A stretch of DNA of 64,000 nucleotides from Patella vulgata (Eukaryota; Mollusca; Gastropoda; Patellidae): the NCBI RefSeq assembly GCF_932274485.2, contig NC_065882.2, forward strand, positions 40,580,593 through 40,644,592. The letters run 5' to 3'. The notes beneath the pieces were generated by a model that did no database searches, was not told the DNA's origin, and worked only from the letters and a program-made list of their open reading frames with translations. The position numbers were made by a program, and so were the translations under genes. Numbering within the stretch: the stretch's first letter is position 1; each line of letters begins with the position of its first letter. Shown piece after piece: positions 33,111 to 44,939 of the stretch.

Positions 33111-33902
33111 AGGTTTCGTTTCTGATGAATTGGATGGCAGCTTTGGTAATGTAGGTACATGAAGCTGTCCGTAGGTTTGGAGTAAACCTTGGTTTGAAGT
33201 TGGTTGTTGGCATCTTTGTAAAGGTTAACATCTAAAAAGTTGATTTCTTTGAGGCTGTATTCTAAGAAAAGAACAAGTTTGATCTCTTAAAATATGATCT
33301 CGAAGTAATAGCCAGTATAGATGAAAACAGAATGCAGACAAACCAAGACCAGTTTGATGAAGCATGGAATAAAATAATGGAAGAATACAACATAATGTAA
33401 AGCACTATTTTCGTAAATCCTAGTACAAGGATTTCAAAAAATCAACTTTTATTTATTACTTTTTATTCTTTATAAAAATCCATCATTTTTTAATCCCAGT
33501 CTACTGTCTAGGGATTATTTTCCATAAAATTGAGACTAAGGCGCATGCGCCAAATACTTGTATATATAGCCCTGATTATTTTGTTATGTCATTTATGTAC
33601 TCAACCCTGGCTGATGAAGGGCAGACAGCCCGAAACATGTTCCAGACCTAGATTATAATTTTTTAAACCATCTACACAGTGTTGTGAAGTTTGTTGCCGG
33701 GGATCCTCTATTTTTGATAATACAAACTTGATAAATGAGTCTATTTTGTGCCAGAATAAAATTATGCATGTGTAACCATCCTCATGTTTGTACATAAATG
33801 TATAGTATGGTTTATTTGTAATATTGTAATATTCCTGCTATATACAAAAATTCATATGTCTACTACTACTAGTTGAATGAAGTGATTTAATTCTATGCTT
33901 TC

Positions 33903-33986
33903 TCTGATTATGAAAAATCCATTGTCGGAATTTAGATAAACTAGTCTGATTATGAAAAATCCATTGCCGGAATTTAGATAAACTAG
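33903..33986. repeat. 42-bp tandem duplication
   Basis: TCTGATTATGAAAAATCCAT onward is repeated twice with one change (TGTCGG to TGCCGG). Confidence 0.85.
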
Positions 33987-34079
33987 GTTAAGTCCATGTC
34001 CAAAGTTTGGATTCTACCCAAATTGCATCTTGGGAATCTAGGTCGCCATTCCGTAGTATCACTTGGACGTTCTGTCTTC

Positions 34080-34145
34080 GACAAGTTATTAAACTTCAAA
34101 TTCATCATATATTCATAGCTCTTTGTGTTTATATTTATAGGTGAT
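34080..34145. repeat. 65-bp direct repeat, left copy
   Basis: CGACAAGTTATTAAACTTC to TATTTATAGGTG matches 37880-37946 with two changes, in the same orientation, enclosing the larger repeat pair. Confidence 0.75.
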
Positions 34146-34833
34146 TTGTAGTTTTAACATCTGTAGATCTAAATTGAAATTGTTTAAATGTTTAAATATG
34201 TCTGCTTTATTAAATAATGGCAATTTCTTCAAACGCACAGTCCCCTCCACACTTTCTCATTGCCAGCATTGTCGTCAGGAAATTCCCGCGAAAATCTCCT
34301 GCCTTCCACGCTCGTATTTACATAAGTCAAAACGAGGCTTTCAGTGCGAGGTTTCCGGTGGATACTTTCTGACCACATACTGGTTTGTTTACATTGTGTC
34401 GATAAGGCCTTTGACAATTACTTGTTATTATTCAATTTCTTCTGTCATACAAATATAGAAGTGTTATTTTAAATCATATTCGGGTGATTTCCCTTAAATC
34501 TTTGTACTCAAATTATGTTATTATGATTGACTTGAGTAGTCACACTGTGGGAATTCTTGAACTTGGTTTTATTTTTCAATTGCTTTGTATACTTGTACAT
34601 GTTCCAATATTTTGTTGATATTGTATTGCAATATTGTTACAGGGGATTAGAGAAGTGTTATTCTTGCCCATGTTTAACCCTTACCTACAATGTACTATTG
34701 CAATTTTGACAATTCAACTTGTTACACATTAACCGCTTAGTGCCCCAGTCCTGTGCAATGGTAATATTGTTCACTCCCTTGGTTGAGAACAAATGGCCAC
34801 ATTAATCAGCCCAGTGACTTTTGTATGGCCACA

Positions 34834-35284
34834 GATCACTAAAGATTTCCCCATTGACTCCAATATTAATTATCGTATCTTAGACCAGCTCTAACTTTTT
34901 CCCAAATTTTCGTTGGGTAGAACGCTTTCTACCACAGATGGAGCAACATATGGCAACCACTTGCCCAAAAGCACGTATGAGGTTCTTCATGAAAAACTTG
35001 AGATACACAAGCTGGAAGTAGAGACAAGTAAACATGCAATTTCAGGCCCTACATTTCAACCTAACCAACCTCTCAACTCTTGTATCCTTCCGCATCAAAA
35101 TTATGAATATTCACCAAAACCTGGCAGAAAATGTATTTTCAAACCCTTTTCCTCGATTCTACACCAAAAAGTCAACAAAAATCGCCATGCAAAAGGGGGA
35201 AAAAGGAAAAGGGAGAGGAAGACTAAAAATAGCTTTGGCCCTTGTTTCGTGGGTGACGGCGTAGGAATATTTGGTGATCTGTGT
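34834..35284. repeat. 451-bp direct repeat, left copy
   Basis: Starts GGCCACAGATCACTAAAGA and ends AATATTTGGTGATCTGTGTC. The right copy is 37248-37698. The two are very alike apart from an eight-base difference near the end. Overlapping open frames of about 76-126 codons are shared by both copies and look like by-products. It is not flanked by obvious primer-binding or polypurine sites, so I do not call it an LTR. Confidence 0.75.
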
Positions 35285-37247
35285 CCTATATAGGGGTGAA
35301 ACTTCAGGTATCACCAAAAGGCCTTTTTTATTTCCTTCCCATGTGTTCTGGCAACGTGCCGGTGAAAGAAAATCAAAATCAAAGAATAACTGTAAAAATG
35401 ATGGCCCTTTAAGTACACATGCTGCTTTATGTACATTGGTGCATCTCAGGTCCATAGGCCTTTTGTGCTAAAATTTAAAAATCTTTCTTATTAAAGGCAG
35501 TATCTGAGTTCTGTGAAAAAATTAGACAAGTTACAAAGAAACTACATAGAAAACACTCATAATTTGGAATATAATTTTTTACTGCCATGTGATGAAAAAT
35601 GTACAAAATTTACATGTAGCATCTCTCAAAATACCAATAATTTTCCACTTTTTTAAATATCCGGACGGACAAGAAATATATTTTTAGAATCTGTGGACAA
35701 TATGCAAACAGAAAAAATGCAAACCAGTTGCAATGATTGTAATATTAGAGATCTATACTGAAACATGTATGCCTACCCCCTGAACATGCCAGTGATTGAA
35801 TTAATCTAATCTACGGTTGCAGAACTAACATTACCAAAGGAATCTGTCTAACAGCTATGTTTTACCATCCCTGGCTAACATATGCACATATAAACTAAAA
35901 TAGGTGCAATAAATATGAATTATGGTTAAAAATAGGCCTTGATGAATGAAAAAAATGTCATATTTGGTCTATGATCACCCCTCTCTAACAGAAGGGTCAC
36001 AGAATACACAATTTTCACAAATTTGGGAATATTTCAATGTTTCCAACATCTCAAACCTCAGAGGCATGTTACAAATTTGTATTGCAATCCTTGTGCTGAA
36101 GCAAGATGTCTGGAACTTTACATTAATTTCCTGAAAAAATGAAGTCAAAAAAGTAGTCATGACAGAGTTGACAACATAAAAAGAGGCCTGAAAAGGAGAA
36201 AAATTAACATTTTATTGTTCTATAGGCAACATAAATGCAGCAAACACCACAAATGCTGGATTTTGATAAGAAAATATTGAACATTAAACTGACATTTACA
36301 CATCTACACCAGTTTTATATCTGGGTGTGGTCTCATTGGCCTGAAATGCCTCAGGGTTCTACGTTTGACTCTGAACAAATAAGGGTTAGAAATCCTTGAA
36401 ATGCACCCAAAAAATATTTTTGGGTGAAAAATAACATTCTTAGCTGTAATTCAACCACAAAATCCAATTAAGATCATTTAAATGTCAACACAGGTGCATT
36501 TAAATCCCTCAAAACACATTAATAGAAAAGGGTGGGGTGGGGCATTTATTGCCTCTCTAAACAGAATGATGGAGTAAAAAATGTCTAGAAAGGCTGGGAT
36601 ATTGCTTCCTACATGAAGGAAATGCAAGAATTTAATGTTTCAAAGAAGAAAAAATGCTTATTCTGGGTAAAATAGTGGCAAAATTGAGCCAACCCCTGTT
36701 TTGAACATTTTGTACAAACCCATCTGCTGTACATTAATAACTCAGTGTTACCAATTTTCAATTTTCTGTAGGAAAGCTGGAGCTATTTCTAAACCTGACA
36801 AACATGTAGATCCCATCTAAGTTATATTAGTAAAGAAAATATGGGCATTTTTAGACATTTTGACTCATGTTAGTAGTCATGAAAATATTAATTTCTACAT
36901 CGAAATGGGGGGAATCTCAAGATTTTTTGTGAATATTCCTGATTTTTAGACAAAATTTGGTGAAATTTCAATACTGTTCACTTTATCTGTGCTTTCTGAG
37001 ACTGAATAAGCCAACATTGGGCATTAGAATATTTTACTTACTGTTAAAAATTCAATAAAAATTGAAAATTGAGAAATTTGCAGTAAAATCACAATTTTTC
37101 TTCAAAACTTTGATTTTTTTTTGATTTTTTTAATTAACTTTATATTGTTTTTCTGAAGCCAAACTATTTTATTCATATTTTCTGAGAATTTAATCTTCAT
37201 ATTTTCAAAACTAAGGCATATCAGTGACAGCCTTATCACACACCGAC
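35285..37247. other. Unclassified sequence between 451-bp repeats
   Basis: About 2 kb of AT-rich, non-coding text between the direct repeats. No reverse transcriptase, transposase or structural RNA is recognised. Confidence 0.4.
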
Positions 37248-37698
37248 AGGCCACAGATCACTAAAGAATTCCCCATTGTCTCCAATGTTAATTCTCGTAT
37301 CTTAGACCAGCTCTAACTTTTTCCCAAATTTTCGTTGGGTAGAACGCTTTCTACCACAGATGGAGCAACATGTGGCAACCACTTGCCCAAAGCACGTATG
37401 AGGTTCTTCATGAAAAACTTGAGATACACAAGCTGGAAGTAGAGACAAGTAAACATGCAATTTCAGGCCCTACATTTCAACCTAACCAACCTCTCAACTC
37501 TTGTATCCTTTCGCATCAAAATTATGAATATTCACCAAAACCTGGCAGAAAATGTATTTTCAAACCCTTTTCCTCGATTCTACACCAAAAAGTCAACAAA
37601 AATCGCCATGCAAAAGGGGGAAAAAGGAAAAGGGAGAGGAAGACTAAAAATAGCTTTGGCCCTTGTTTCGTGGGTAGGAATATTTGGTGATCTGTGTC
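37248..37698. repeat. 451-bp direct repeat, right copy
   Basis: Partner of 34834-35284, same orientation, 2414 bp apart. It is followed by the right 65-bp repeat (37880-37946) that ends 160 bp before the donor of the AGBL5 exon. Confidence 0.75.
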
Positions 37699-38107
37699 AG
37701 TATGGCCTATTATTAGAAAATCCATGGTAAAGTAATCTTGTAAATTGTAATCTTATGGGATATAGTCCCTGGTTAACTACTGATGCTGTTGTTTAAGGGT
37801 TAATATGTAAATTTTATAACATTGTACTATGTCTATGTTGCATATACATGTATTGTATTTAGAACTTTAACAGTTCTTTCTTCGACAAGTTATTAAACTT
37901 CTAATTCATCATATATTCATAGCTCTTTGTGTTTATATTTACAGGTGTGGCACTTGGTCAAATCAACCAGAATCTGTAGTTAGTTAATCAACCAGAACTT
38001 GTTTGTTAGTTTATCCGTCCCTCACATATCAACCCCTAGTGCGAGAGCTGAGGGTCCCGGGTTACACACAGAAAGCGGGTAAATATGACCAACATGTACT
38101 GTCTTAC

Positions 38108-38243
38108 CTCTTCATAATGAGCTTGAGTATATTTTGGAGGGAATCCAGCTAGAGGTGGAGGAGTAGCTCTACCATGATCATTTTGAGCAGGTGGTACTGG
38201 ATTCATCATACGACCAGTATTATAATTACACTCAAGTGTATAG
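38108..38243 (-). CDS. AGBL5: AGBL5 exon with the catalytic glutamate
   Basis: Minus-strand exon of 136 nt: acceptor T-tract plus AG before 38243 and donor GTAAGA from 38107. It encodes 45 residues after the split Ser: YTLECNYNTGRMMNPVPP, then NDHGRATPPPLAGFPPKYTQ and AHYEE. The Glu of YTLE corresponds to the general-base Glu of M14 carboxypeptidases (E270 of carboxypeptidase A), so this is the catalytic core. It ends in phase 0 and continues with IGKA in the next exon. A copy of repeat family RA begins at 38258, so only about 14 host bases separate the acceptor from the mobile element. Confidence 0.97.
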
Positions 38244-38257
38244 CTAAAAAAAAAAAA

Positions 38258-38680
38258 CAAGCGGCTGCCAGGCAAGATACGCCCACATTTTGCAAGAGAT
38301 GGATAGAGAACAAGTTAAAAAAAAACAAAACATGATTTTTGGTATAATCAGGGGCCATAATCCAAGAAGTTTTAGTTATGGTCTGAAATGCTCGGATATC
38401 GAAAGGGACTGGGATATAAAGATATATTTTAAGTTTCATCAAAATCGGACAAAAATTGTGACCTCTTTAAGGTCCACAACCTTCGTATTACAATACTTGT
38501 ACACAATACTTTGAACTCAACCATCATTAGGGTCTAACGGTGATATATTTAAACTTTTTTTTAAACTGGATAAAAATTGTGACCTCTAGATGGACCACAA
38601 GCTAAATAAAGGGCCATAATTCAGGAAGTTACGATCCGATATGCTCGAATATCGTAAAGAACGGAGATCTTTGGCTTATA
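38258..38680 (+). mobile_element. RA family, 5' part abutting an AGBL5 acceptor
   Basis: 5' end CAAGCGGCTGCCAGGCAAG and subterminal GATACGCCCACATTTTGC; ends in a (TA)n run at about 38680-38695. Only about 13 bases, nearly all A (T on the gene's strand), separate it from the AG of the AGBL5 acceptor. Confidence 0.82.
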
Positions 38681-39636
38681 TATATATATATATACTCTTA
38701 GGGGATATTCAGAAATAATACAAAACTGCGGAAATGCACTGCTGTTTTTATTAGAGGTAACCACTCGCAAAGAGATACACCGTCAAAAGTGAAAATGGAC
38801 GTTTTTGATTTTTATCCAGGGGCATCATGAACACTTATATAAAGATGGGCAGACTAGAAATTTATGTTTTATTAATATATTAGGTCAACATAATGACTCC
38901 CCCCCCCCCACCATTGCAGACATTTGACCCCCTATATATCGAAAACGCCCCCTCAAACGCCTGATCACCACCCAGACTTGGGATCTACAAAAAAAAATGG
39001 TCTAGAAAAACTTGGTCTCATAAATTCACAGATCGGGTGGCGGTTCCCCCCCTTCAGCCACCGGACTAAGACTAAATCCAGCAAAAACAACCGAAATATA
39101 TTTCTGCTTTATTACTAAAAAGACACGCACTCACTATTTCACATTTATTAAATTTATAAAAACTCGCCAAGATGCGTAAATTGTGCATCTTACCTTCAAT
39201 AGCAATATCCATAAAACAGAAATCTTCATATTGATAAATAATACTGCACAACCAACCGAAGAGTGGTAATTCCCACACAAATGATATATTTAAACTAAAA
39301 TTACTTTAGCTTTTCACTAAATTTACATCGCATACAATCCAAGGATCCTCATTCTAGAACTTGTAATTTATAATAGTCGTTTTATGCAATTACAGAATTG
39401 TCCCGTAATCTAACATATCAAAGAAACACATACGCCCGATATAACACGTAATCATTTTTTGAGACTTGTCTTCTATTCTTACGACTATACTTAGCGTTTA
39501 TACTGTGTACCATTTAGTCACGCTACTTATAAAGTTGCATTTAATAAAATAAAAATATTGACCTTAATCTATCGCACAAGTAGGCCCCAATTTAAATATC
39601 CCCTTGTATATAGCGAATAAGCCAAATTTGCCGTAT

Positions 39637-39778
39637 GTAAATATACTTATTCTCGTAAATATACTTTTTCTCGTAAATACACTCTTTCTCGTAAATATAC
39701 TTTTTCTCGTAAATATACTTTCTCGTAAATATACTTTTTCTCGTAAATATACTTTTTCTCGTAAATATACTTATTCTC
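39637..39778. repeat. 18-bp minisatellite, eight units
   Basis: The unit GTAAATATACTTTTTCTC is repeated eight times, one unit short by three bases. Because 18 is a multiple of three, both strands show repeated open frames (RKYTFS, EKKYIY); I do not call them genes. Confidence 0.9.
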
Positions 39779-41369
39779 GTCTTCCAACAAGTTATTATTT
39801 GTGTCTTCAAATTTGTACCATTCAAATGTCAACCCAACGATTTCAGACTTCACGTCTCACCGTTTCACTCATAGTCCATTCAGAGCAATAACGGCTCCAA
39901 GATAAAAGTAACAATTCTGTTTATACATGATTATATCGCTTACCCTGTTAGTGTATTGTACGTTTTTATAATAGCTAGCAAATAATTTATGATATCTGAA
40001 TACTTTCTGAAAGCACATTGTAATTTTATGCAGAAATACATTTCTGTTCCCCAATCTAATTTGATATTTGATTAAACTTCACATTTCATTTAGACCTTAG
40101 ACAATTACGTTTCCAACTGGTACTGAGAAGTAATTCAAATTTATTATTATCATCGGAGAGATGTTTTGCAAATAAAGGGAACAAAGTAATATTAATACTA
40201 TAAATCGAAATTTTGTTACTGTTATACATATATTACAGTTTAGAACAAATATTGATACACTATATTGTTGTTGCGCTTCTAAAACCTTGTATCACCGATT
40301 TTGGCCAATTTCGTTTTATATCATTTTCTGAATCCAACAACACTAACGCACCTTCCGTAAAAATCTTGCATCTCTTGTCCAATTAGAATTATCATTTTGA
40401 GCATGTGACAAAAAAATACAACTTTCATAGGGCCGATAAGTACAACCCGCAAAATTGCAAGATTTCACGAGAAATTGAACTTCCGGTGACATGTGCCAAT
40501 ATCACGCGATTTTGTTAGCCTCATAATGTTGAAAGCAAGAGAGTGAAGGGGGTTAAATATTTTTTCATTTGTGCCTTACTTCAAACAATGTTGTGATCTT
40601 TGCTCACCAGTTACTATTTATATGAAAAACAATGTCATAAATTATGCAAGAGGGAGAGTTGTGGAGATTTATTAGCTGTAAAAATGACGAAGCGACAATC
40701 GACTGACTGCCATCTGCCAGTACGATAAAACTCCGTCGAGTCCTTAAGCAGGTATGTTGAAAATCCATTATCATTAGTTAGGCCTATAATTTGTACAATC
40801 TAGGGCCTAGTCATCGTTCCATTTATTGAGAAAATATAAATCAAGCGATTGAAAAATAATAATTTAGTGACTGGTTAATTAATACCGGGGACAATTGCCA
40901 GAAAAACAGTGCTGGGCTTGGGCTGTCACATTGACTCAGCTACGGAAATACCAAACACTATTGTTTACTGCAGTATTCATACACGTATAATATATTACGG
41001 ATTATCTTTTGACTTGGAATAGACATACACACATTCACCCACTTTCCAAACCACTGAACTTCGAAAAGTAATAATATATTTAAGTGAGCGCCCTTTTGGA
41101 ATCAATAAAAATTAAAAAGGAAAAAAATGAGATGTAGATCTAGCTGAATAGTTTGTTTTTAAATTTAAATAATCTTATCCAATTGGAAAATAATGTGCAG
41201 TTAAGCAGAAGATCAGTCGAATTTGGCATAGTATTAGTATTTCTTTGTGAGAAGAATCACATTATAATCATGAAGATATGAATATCAGATTGGCGTCATG
41301 AAAAGTGTAGATTTGTACATAAATGAGGGTTTTTTGGGAAAATTAAAAGATGCTGGTTGAAGCCTAAAG

Positions 41370-41644
41370 AGAGAGAGAAATGGGGTGTAACGTCCACTCG
41401 ACACAAACTAGGTCATTTTGGGACTAACACATGGTTTAATTTTATTTCAATAATTTGCCTGCGCGTAGGGGTCTTTAGCAGACGGAGGAAACCGGAGGAC
41501 CCGGAGAAAACCCACGAGGCTGGACAGGCGACCCTACTCCTTGTCACGTACAATTGGGGATTCGAAACCATGCTAGTTGACTCAATGACAGGCCTTGTGA
41601 TACAGCACGCACGTGCTAACCATTCGGCCATCCAACCCCCCCTC
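41370..41644 (-). mobile_element. tRNA-derived SINE with 13-bp target duplication
   Basis: On the minus strand the head carries an A box like TGGCCGAATGGTTAGCACGTG without its first bases and a B box GGTTTCGAATCCC. It is flanked by the perfect direct repeat TTGAAGCCTAAAG (41357-41369 and 41645-41657). The same family occurs 5'-truncated at 58681. Confidence 0.9.
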
Positions 41645-41657
41645 TTGAAGCCTAAAG

Positions 41658-43320
41658 GAACTCTTTAAAAACCCTTTTCAAAGTCTTGTGCAAATTCCAA
41701 CTACCTGAACTCAGTGGTACATGTATATCCTTGGCACCAAGTTTGATTTGATTATAAACCCACATCTGTAAAGTCGTAGCCAGTGAAATCTGAGAACTGC
41801 CTTTTAATTTAGCCATAACTTATAACAAAAACTGCATTTTTATTAATTCATGTGTAAAAATTATTTGTGGACACTGAAATCGCCTGAAGAAATATTATGT
41901 TCAAACATACTAATATGTATTTTTTTTTTCAGCCCACCAATATACAAATGTAGATGCCTCTGTACTTACTTTTATGAAAAATATTCATTTGATGATCACA
42001 GGGATTTTTAAACTGATAAATTTCTAACATGGAAGGACAATGTAAATATAATGCTTAAATAACCACCGGCTGAGCGATTGATTCATCCATAAATCCTAAT
42101 TGTAAAACAGTTGTTTGCATTGAACATAAGCAGGCTTGTTATTTGAGTGCCTGAAAGACTTTGAAATGCATATTTCTTGTAAAGAAATTGTGTAAAGAAT
42201 TGGAATATATTTAACTCTCAACTGTACATTAGCCACTTTTATTTTTTTTTGTTTTGAAATAATTTCAATAAATATATTAAATGAAATCGTTGGATTATTG
42301 TGAAATATTTCTATCTAACTGAATATTGGGAGAATGTACTAGGTATGGAGACTATCTACTCATGAAATTATGAATTTTCCTCACTCAATGAAATGAACCT
42401 GATATTTGTATAAAAGTCAATTTCTATTATACATAGCCCTCATGTACATGTATTCAGTAAACTGAAAAAATTAACAATTTTGAATTGAATTTGACTCACA
42501 CACCCCTTTATGTTGGCATAAAACCATTTATTGTAACTTTTATACACAGATCACAATTTTCAAAATATTTTTTGGGATTTATTCATATAAGATATTTTCA
42601 CATTTCGCCACATTTATCAATTAGTTCATGAAATATTAAAGTGGAATTCCATAAATAGGTTACATAACCCCTTTCAATTGGCAAAATGTATTGAGCTGAA
42701 ACTTTCCGACAAGTTATGTGGGCTATTTCTTTAATTTGTCTATCAACAGGTATCCTCTGAACTCTCAGAATTTCCTTTAATTTAAATAACATTTATTTTT
42801 GCCTTTAAGTACATGCTAATTGAACATTTTACAATGCAACTCTATTGAATTTATGTGTATGTAGCTTTATGTCCCTTTTAATTTTAAACGTGCACTAACA
42901 AATGTATGATATTACTACCATACTGTAACAAGAAAAGTATTGGGCTACATAAATGCATTGTTAAGTTAAATTTATCCAACCATTGGCAATAAAAAGTTAA
43001 CATGTACACAGTGAAGGGAAAATATTTCATACTTTATTTTCACCATGTATCTGGTAAAGTTTCTCTTTAATCATGTAAATTACTAAATGTGTAAAACATT
43101 TCTTGCCATATAAATCTATACAAATTTAAGGTGCAATGTGAATGCAACTATGGTATATTTTCTTGAGCAAATTTTCCAAGTCACAAAAAGTTTAGCTTTT
43201 ACACAGTTTGAACTATAAGGATAGATCAGCATAGTAATGTCTTTGGATTTTGTGGGTCTATTATATTGCAAATGTAAATACACATATAAGCTTTCAAATC
43301 CACAACTATTCACATTTCAA
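41658..43320. other. Unclassified sequence
   Basis: AT-rich, non-coding as far as I can see. On the minus strand this is downstream of the candidate small gene described at 43429-45731. Confidence 0.35.
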
Positions 43321-43321
43321 A

Positions 43322-43327
43322 TTTATT
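43322..43327 (-). promoter_or_regulatory. Poly(A) signal AATAAA of candidate small gene
   Basis: AATAAA on the minus strand, about 100 bases after the stop codon of the candidate gene. Confidence 0.4.
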
Positions 43328-43428
43328 ATGTCCACTAAAAAACAAAATTAATTATTTCGTTATGATTCGCAGACCAACAAATGTTCTTGGTAGTCTATAA
43401 GAAATAGTCTTGATATCTAATTCACTCT

Positions 43429-43496
43429 CTATTTTAAAATAGGCTTCTTTTCTAACATCAGTTTGCTTGTAGCTTCCATAATATTTGCAATGCTAC
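43429..43496 (-). CDS. Candidate small gene, exon 2
   Basis: Minus strand. A good acceptor (TTTTCTACATTTCAG) precedes 43496. Joined to the phase-1 end of exon 1 it reads SIANIMEATSKLMLEKKPIL, K and stop TAG. I recognise no family. Supported only by splice signals, phase and the poly(A) signal. Confidence 0.4.
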
Positions 43497-43544
43497 CTGA
43501 AATGTAGAAAATTGAAAGGAAATAAAATTAAGAATATTTGACTG

Positions 43545-44140
43545 AACAGCAGCTCAACAGCCTACACTTATTTCGAATGCAAAATGTCATTGGTTCTTTT
43601 ACGTGCATGCCAACAGACCCATGATTTTTCATCCCATCAGAATGACTAGACATTGTTCCTAGCCGGACGTGCCGTCCTGCACCACTGACAAATGGTGAAG
43701 CCAGGAAATTTTCTCGAACACCGGAATCGAACCCAAAATTTCCTTGTTAGTGAGCGAAATGAAATGAGATTTACGTCCTACTGTTCTGCTCTGAACTGGG
43801 CTAATGAAGACGAGCATATGCCATACAGTATGCTATGAGGGAAATTTTTCCCGGAAAGCCACAATACGGCCTACTCTTATATTGAATTCCAAAGGTCAAG
43901 GGATCTTTTACGTGCATGCCAATGTTAGACGGGACCTCGGTTTATCGTCCCATCCAAATGACTATACAGCTGTCCTTGTTAGGCCCTCCGTACTGCATCA
44001 CTGACAAGGGGGAACCACGACGGAAAATCTGGATGAACTCTAAGCCAAATGCAGGAATCGAACACCCGACCGCCAGGCTAGCGAGCCAGCATCTTACCCA
44101 CCGTGACCCATTACTGAGCGAACATCTTACTCACTGTAAA
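43545..44140 (-). mobile_element. Older SINE, split by a younger SINE
   Basis: Worn copy of the tRNA-derived family (TTTTACGTGCATGCCAACAG, CCGTCCTGCACCACTGACAA). It resumes after the younger insertion as CATCTTACTCACTGT. Its text TTAGTGAGCGAA is duplicated as the target site of the younger copy. Confidence 0.75.
43759..44114 (-). mobile_element. tRNA-derived SINE, nested, 8-bp target duplication
   Basis: Minus-strand head with GTTCGATTCCTG (B box) and GGTAAGATGCTGGCTCGC (A box region), then the family core TTTTACGTGCATGCCAATG (plus-strand reading) and an ATTTCATTTC tail. Flanked by TGAGCGAA at 43751-43758 and 44115-44122. Confidence 0.88.
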
Positions 44141-44247
44141 TGTCAATTAGTGTAAAACATGAAATTTTGCATCAATTGTTGATTGGGAACCATCAGCAGT
44201 GGAAATGAATGTGTTCTGAATTAAATGAACAACCATAGGCAATCATG

Positions 44248-44599
44248 ATGAAATGGGATTAACGTCCTATTCCGACTGGGCTAATGAAGACAAGCTAATG
44301 AAGACAAGCTTACGCCACACAGTGTGCTATGAGGAAAATTTTGCTACAACCTACTCTTATATCGAATTCTAACTGCCAAAGGAATCTTTTACGTATTCGC
44401 CAATGAGTAGACTGGATCTCGGTTTTTCGTCCCATCCAAATGACTAGACAGCTGTCCTTGTCAGGCCCTCCGTCCTGCATCACTGACAAGGGGAAACCTT
44501 ACTGGAAAATGTCGAACCTTCTCGGCCAACACCGGGATTGAACCCGTGACCTCCTGGCTAGCAAGCCAGCGTCTTACTCACTTAGTCATAGTGGTTCCC
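44248..44599 (-). mobile_element. tRNA-derived SINE, 8-bp target duplication
   Basis: Minus-strand head with A box ACTAAGTGAGTAAGACGC and B box GGGTTCAATCCCGG. Flanked by CAATCATG at 44240-44247 and 44600-44607. It carries a short internal duplication of GCTAATGAAGACAA. Confidence 0.9.
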
Positions 44600-44617
44600 C
44601 AATCATGTTAGATAATT

Positions 44618-44693
44618 ACATGATGGCACTGTTATATAGGGAAAGGAATCATGTTAGAGGTATTCCTTTCCCTATATAACAATGCCATCATGT
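44618..44693. repeat. 76-bp hairpin, 32-bp arms
   Basis: Arms 44618-44649 and 44662-44693 pair with one mismatch (ACATGATGGCA and GTTATATAGGGAAAGGAAT on the left), loop 12 bases. It lies straight after the SINE. Perhaps a very small MITE; no target duplication is evident. Confidence 0.75.
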
Positions 44694-44939
44694 TATTACT
44701 TCTAAGGTAAGTGGATGTTGCTAAGTATGTCTAACTTGTGTTAGAATTCTGTCACAATAAGAACCGTATATATGCCTACCTTTAACAGAACACCAAGTTC
44801 TATTTAATTCTGGTATAACCTGTCACAAACATTTTTCCCTTTTCATTCACCTGAGGAAATAAATGTAATAAAAATCAAACAAGTGTGCTGTCATATAATT
44901 TAAGATCTTGCATATCATGTGTCCTTATTTATTTTCTTT

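Larger units (their letters stand above)
30197..33718 (-). mobile_element. Penelope-like element, tandem partial copies, inverted ends
   Basis: The ends are inverted copies of each other: 30197-30661 and 33267-33718 (shared GGATCCCCGGCAACAAACTT, GGCTGATGAAGGGCAGACAG and GCGCATGCGCC). Read on the minus strand, the interior gives: end of a reverse transcriptase and a GIY-YIG endonuclease (33260-32322), the start of a C2H2 small protein (32288), part of a reverse transcriptase (32155-31740), a second endonuclease (31726-30932), and a second copy of the small protein (30910-30527). This is the head-to-tail plus inverted layout known for Penelope-like elements. Confidence 0.88.

Noticed and set aside
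34834-37698. LTR pair of a small retrotransposon
   Set aside because: No TG...CA ends, primer-binding site or polypurine tract could be made out, and the interior has no coding remnant.
35034-37730. Shared 76-126 residue frames in the 451-bp repeats
   Set aside because: Two overlapping frames are equally open and the sequence is simply duplicated, so sharing is no sign of selection.
39592-39891. Lys/Tyr-rich or Arg/Thr-rich repeat proteins
   Set aside because: They are translations of an 18-bp minisatellite on both strands.
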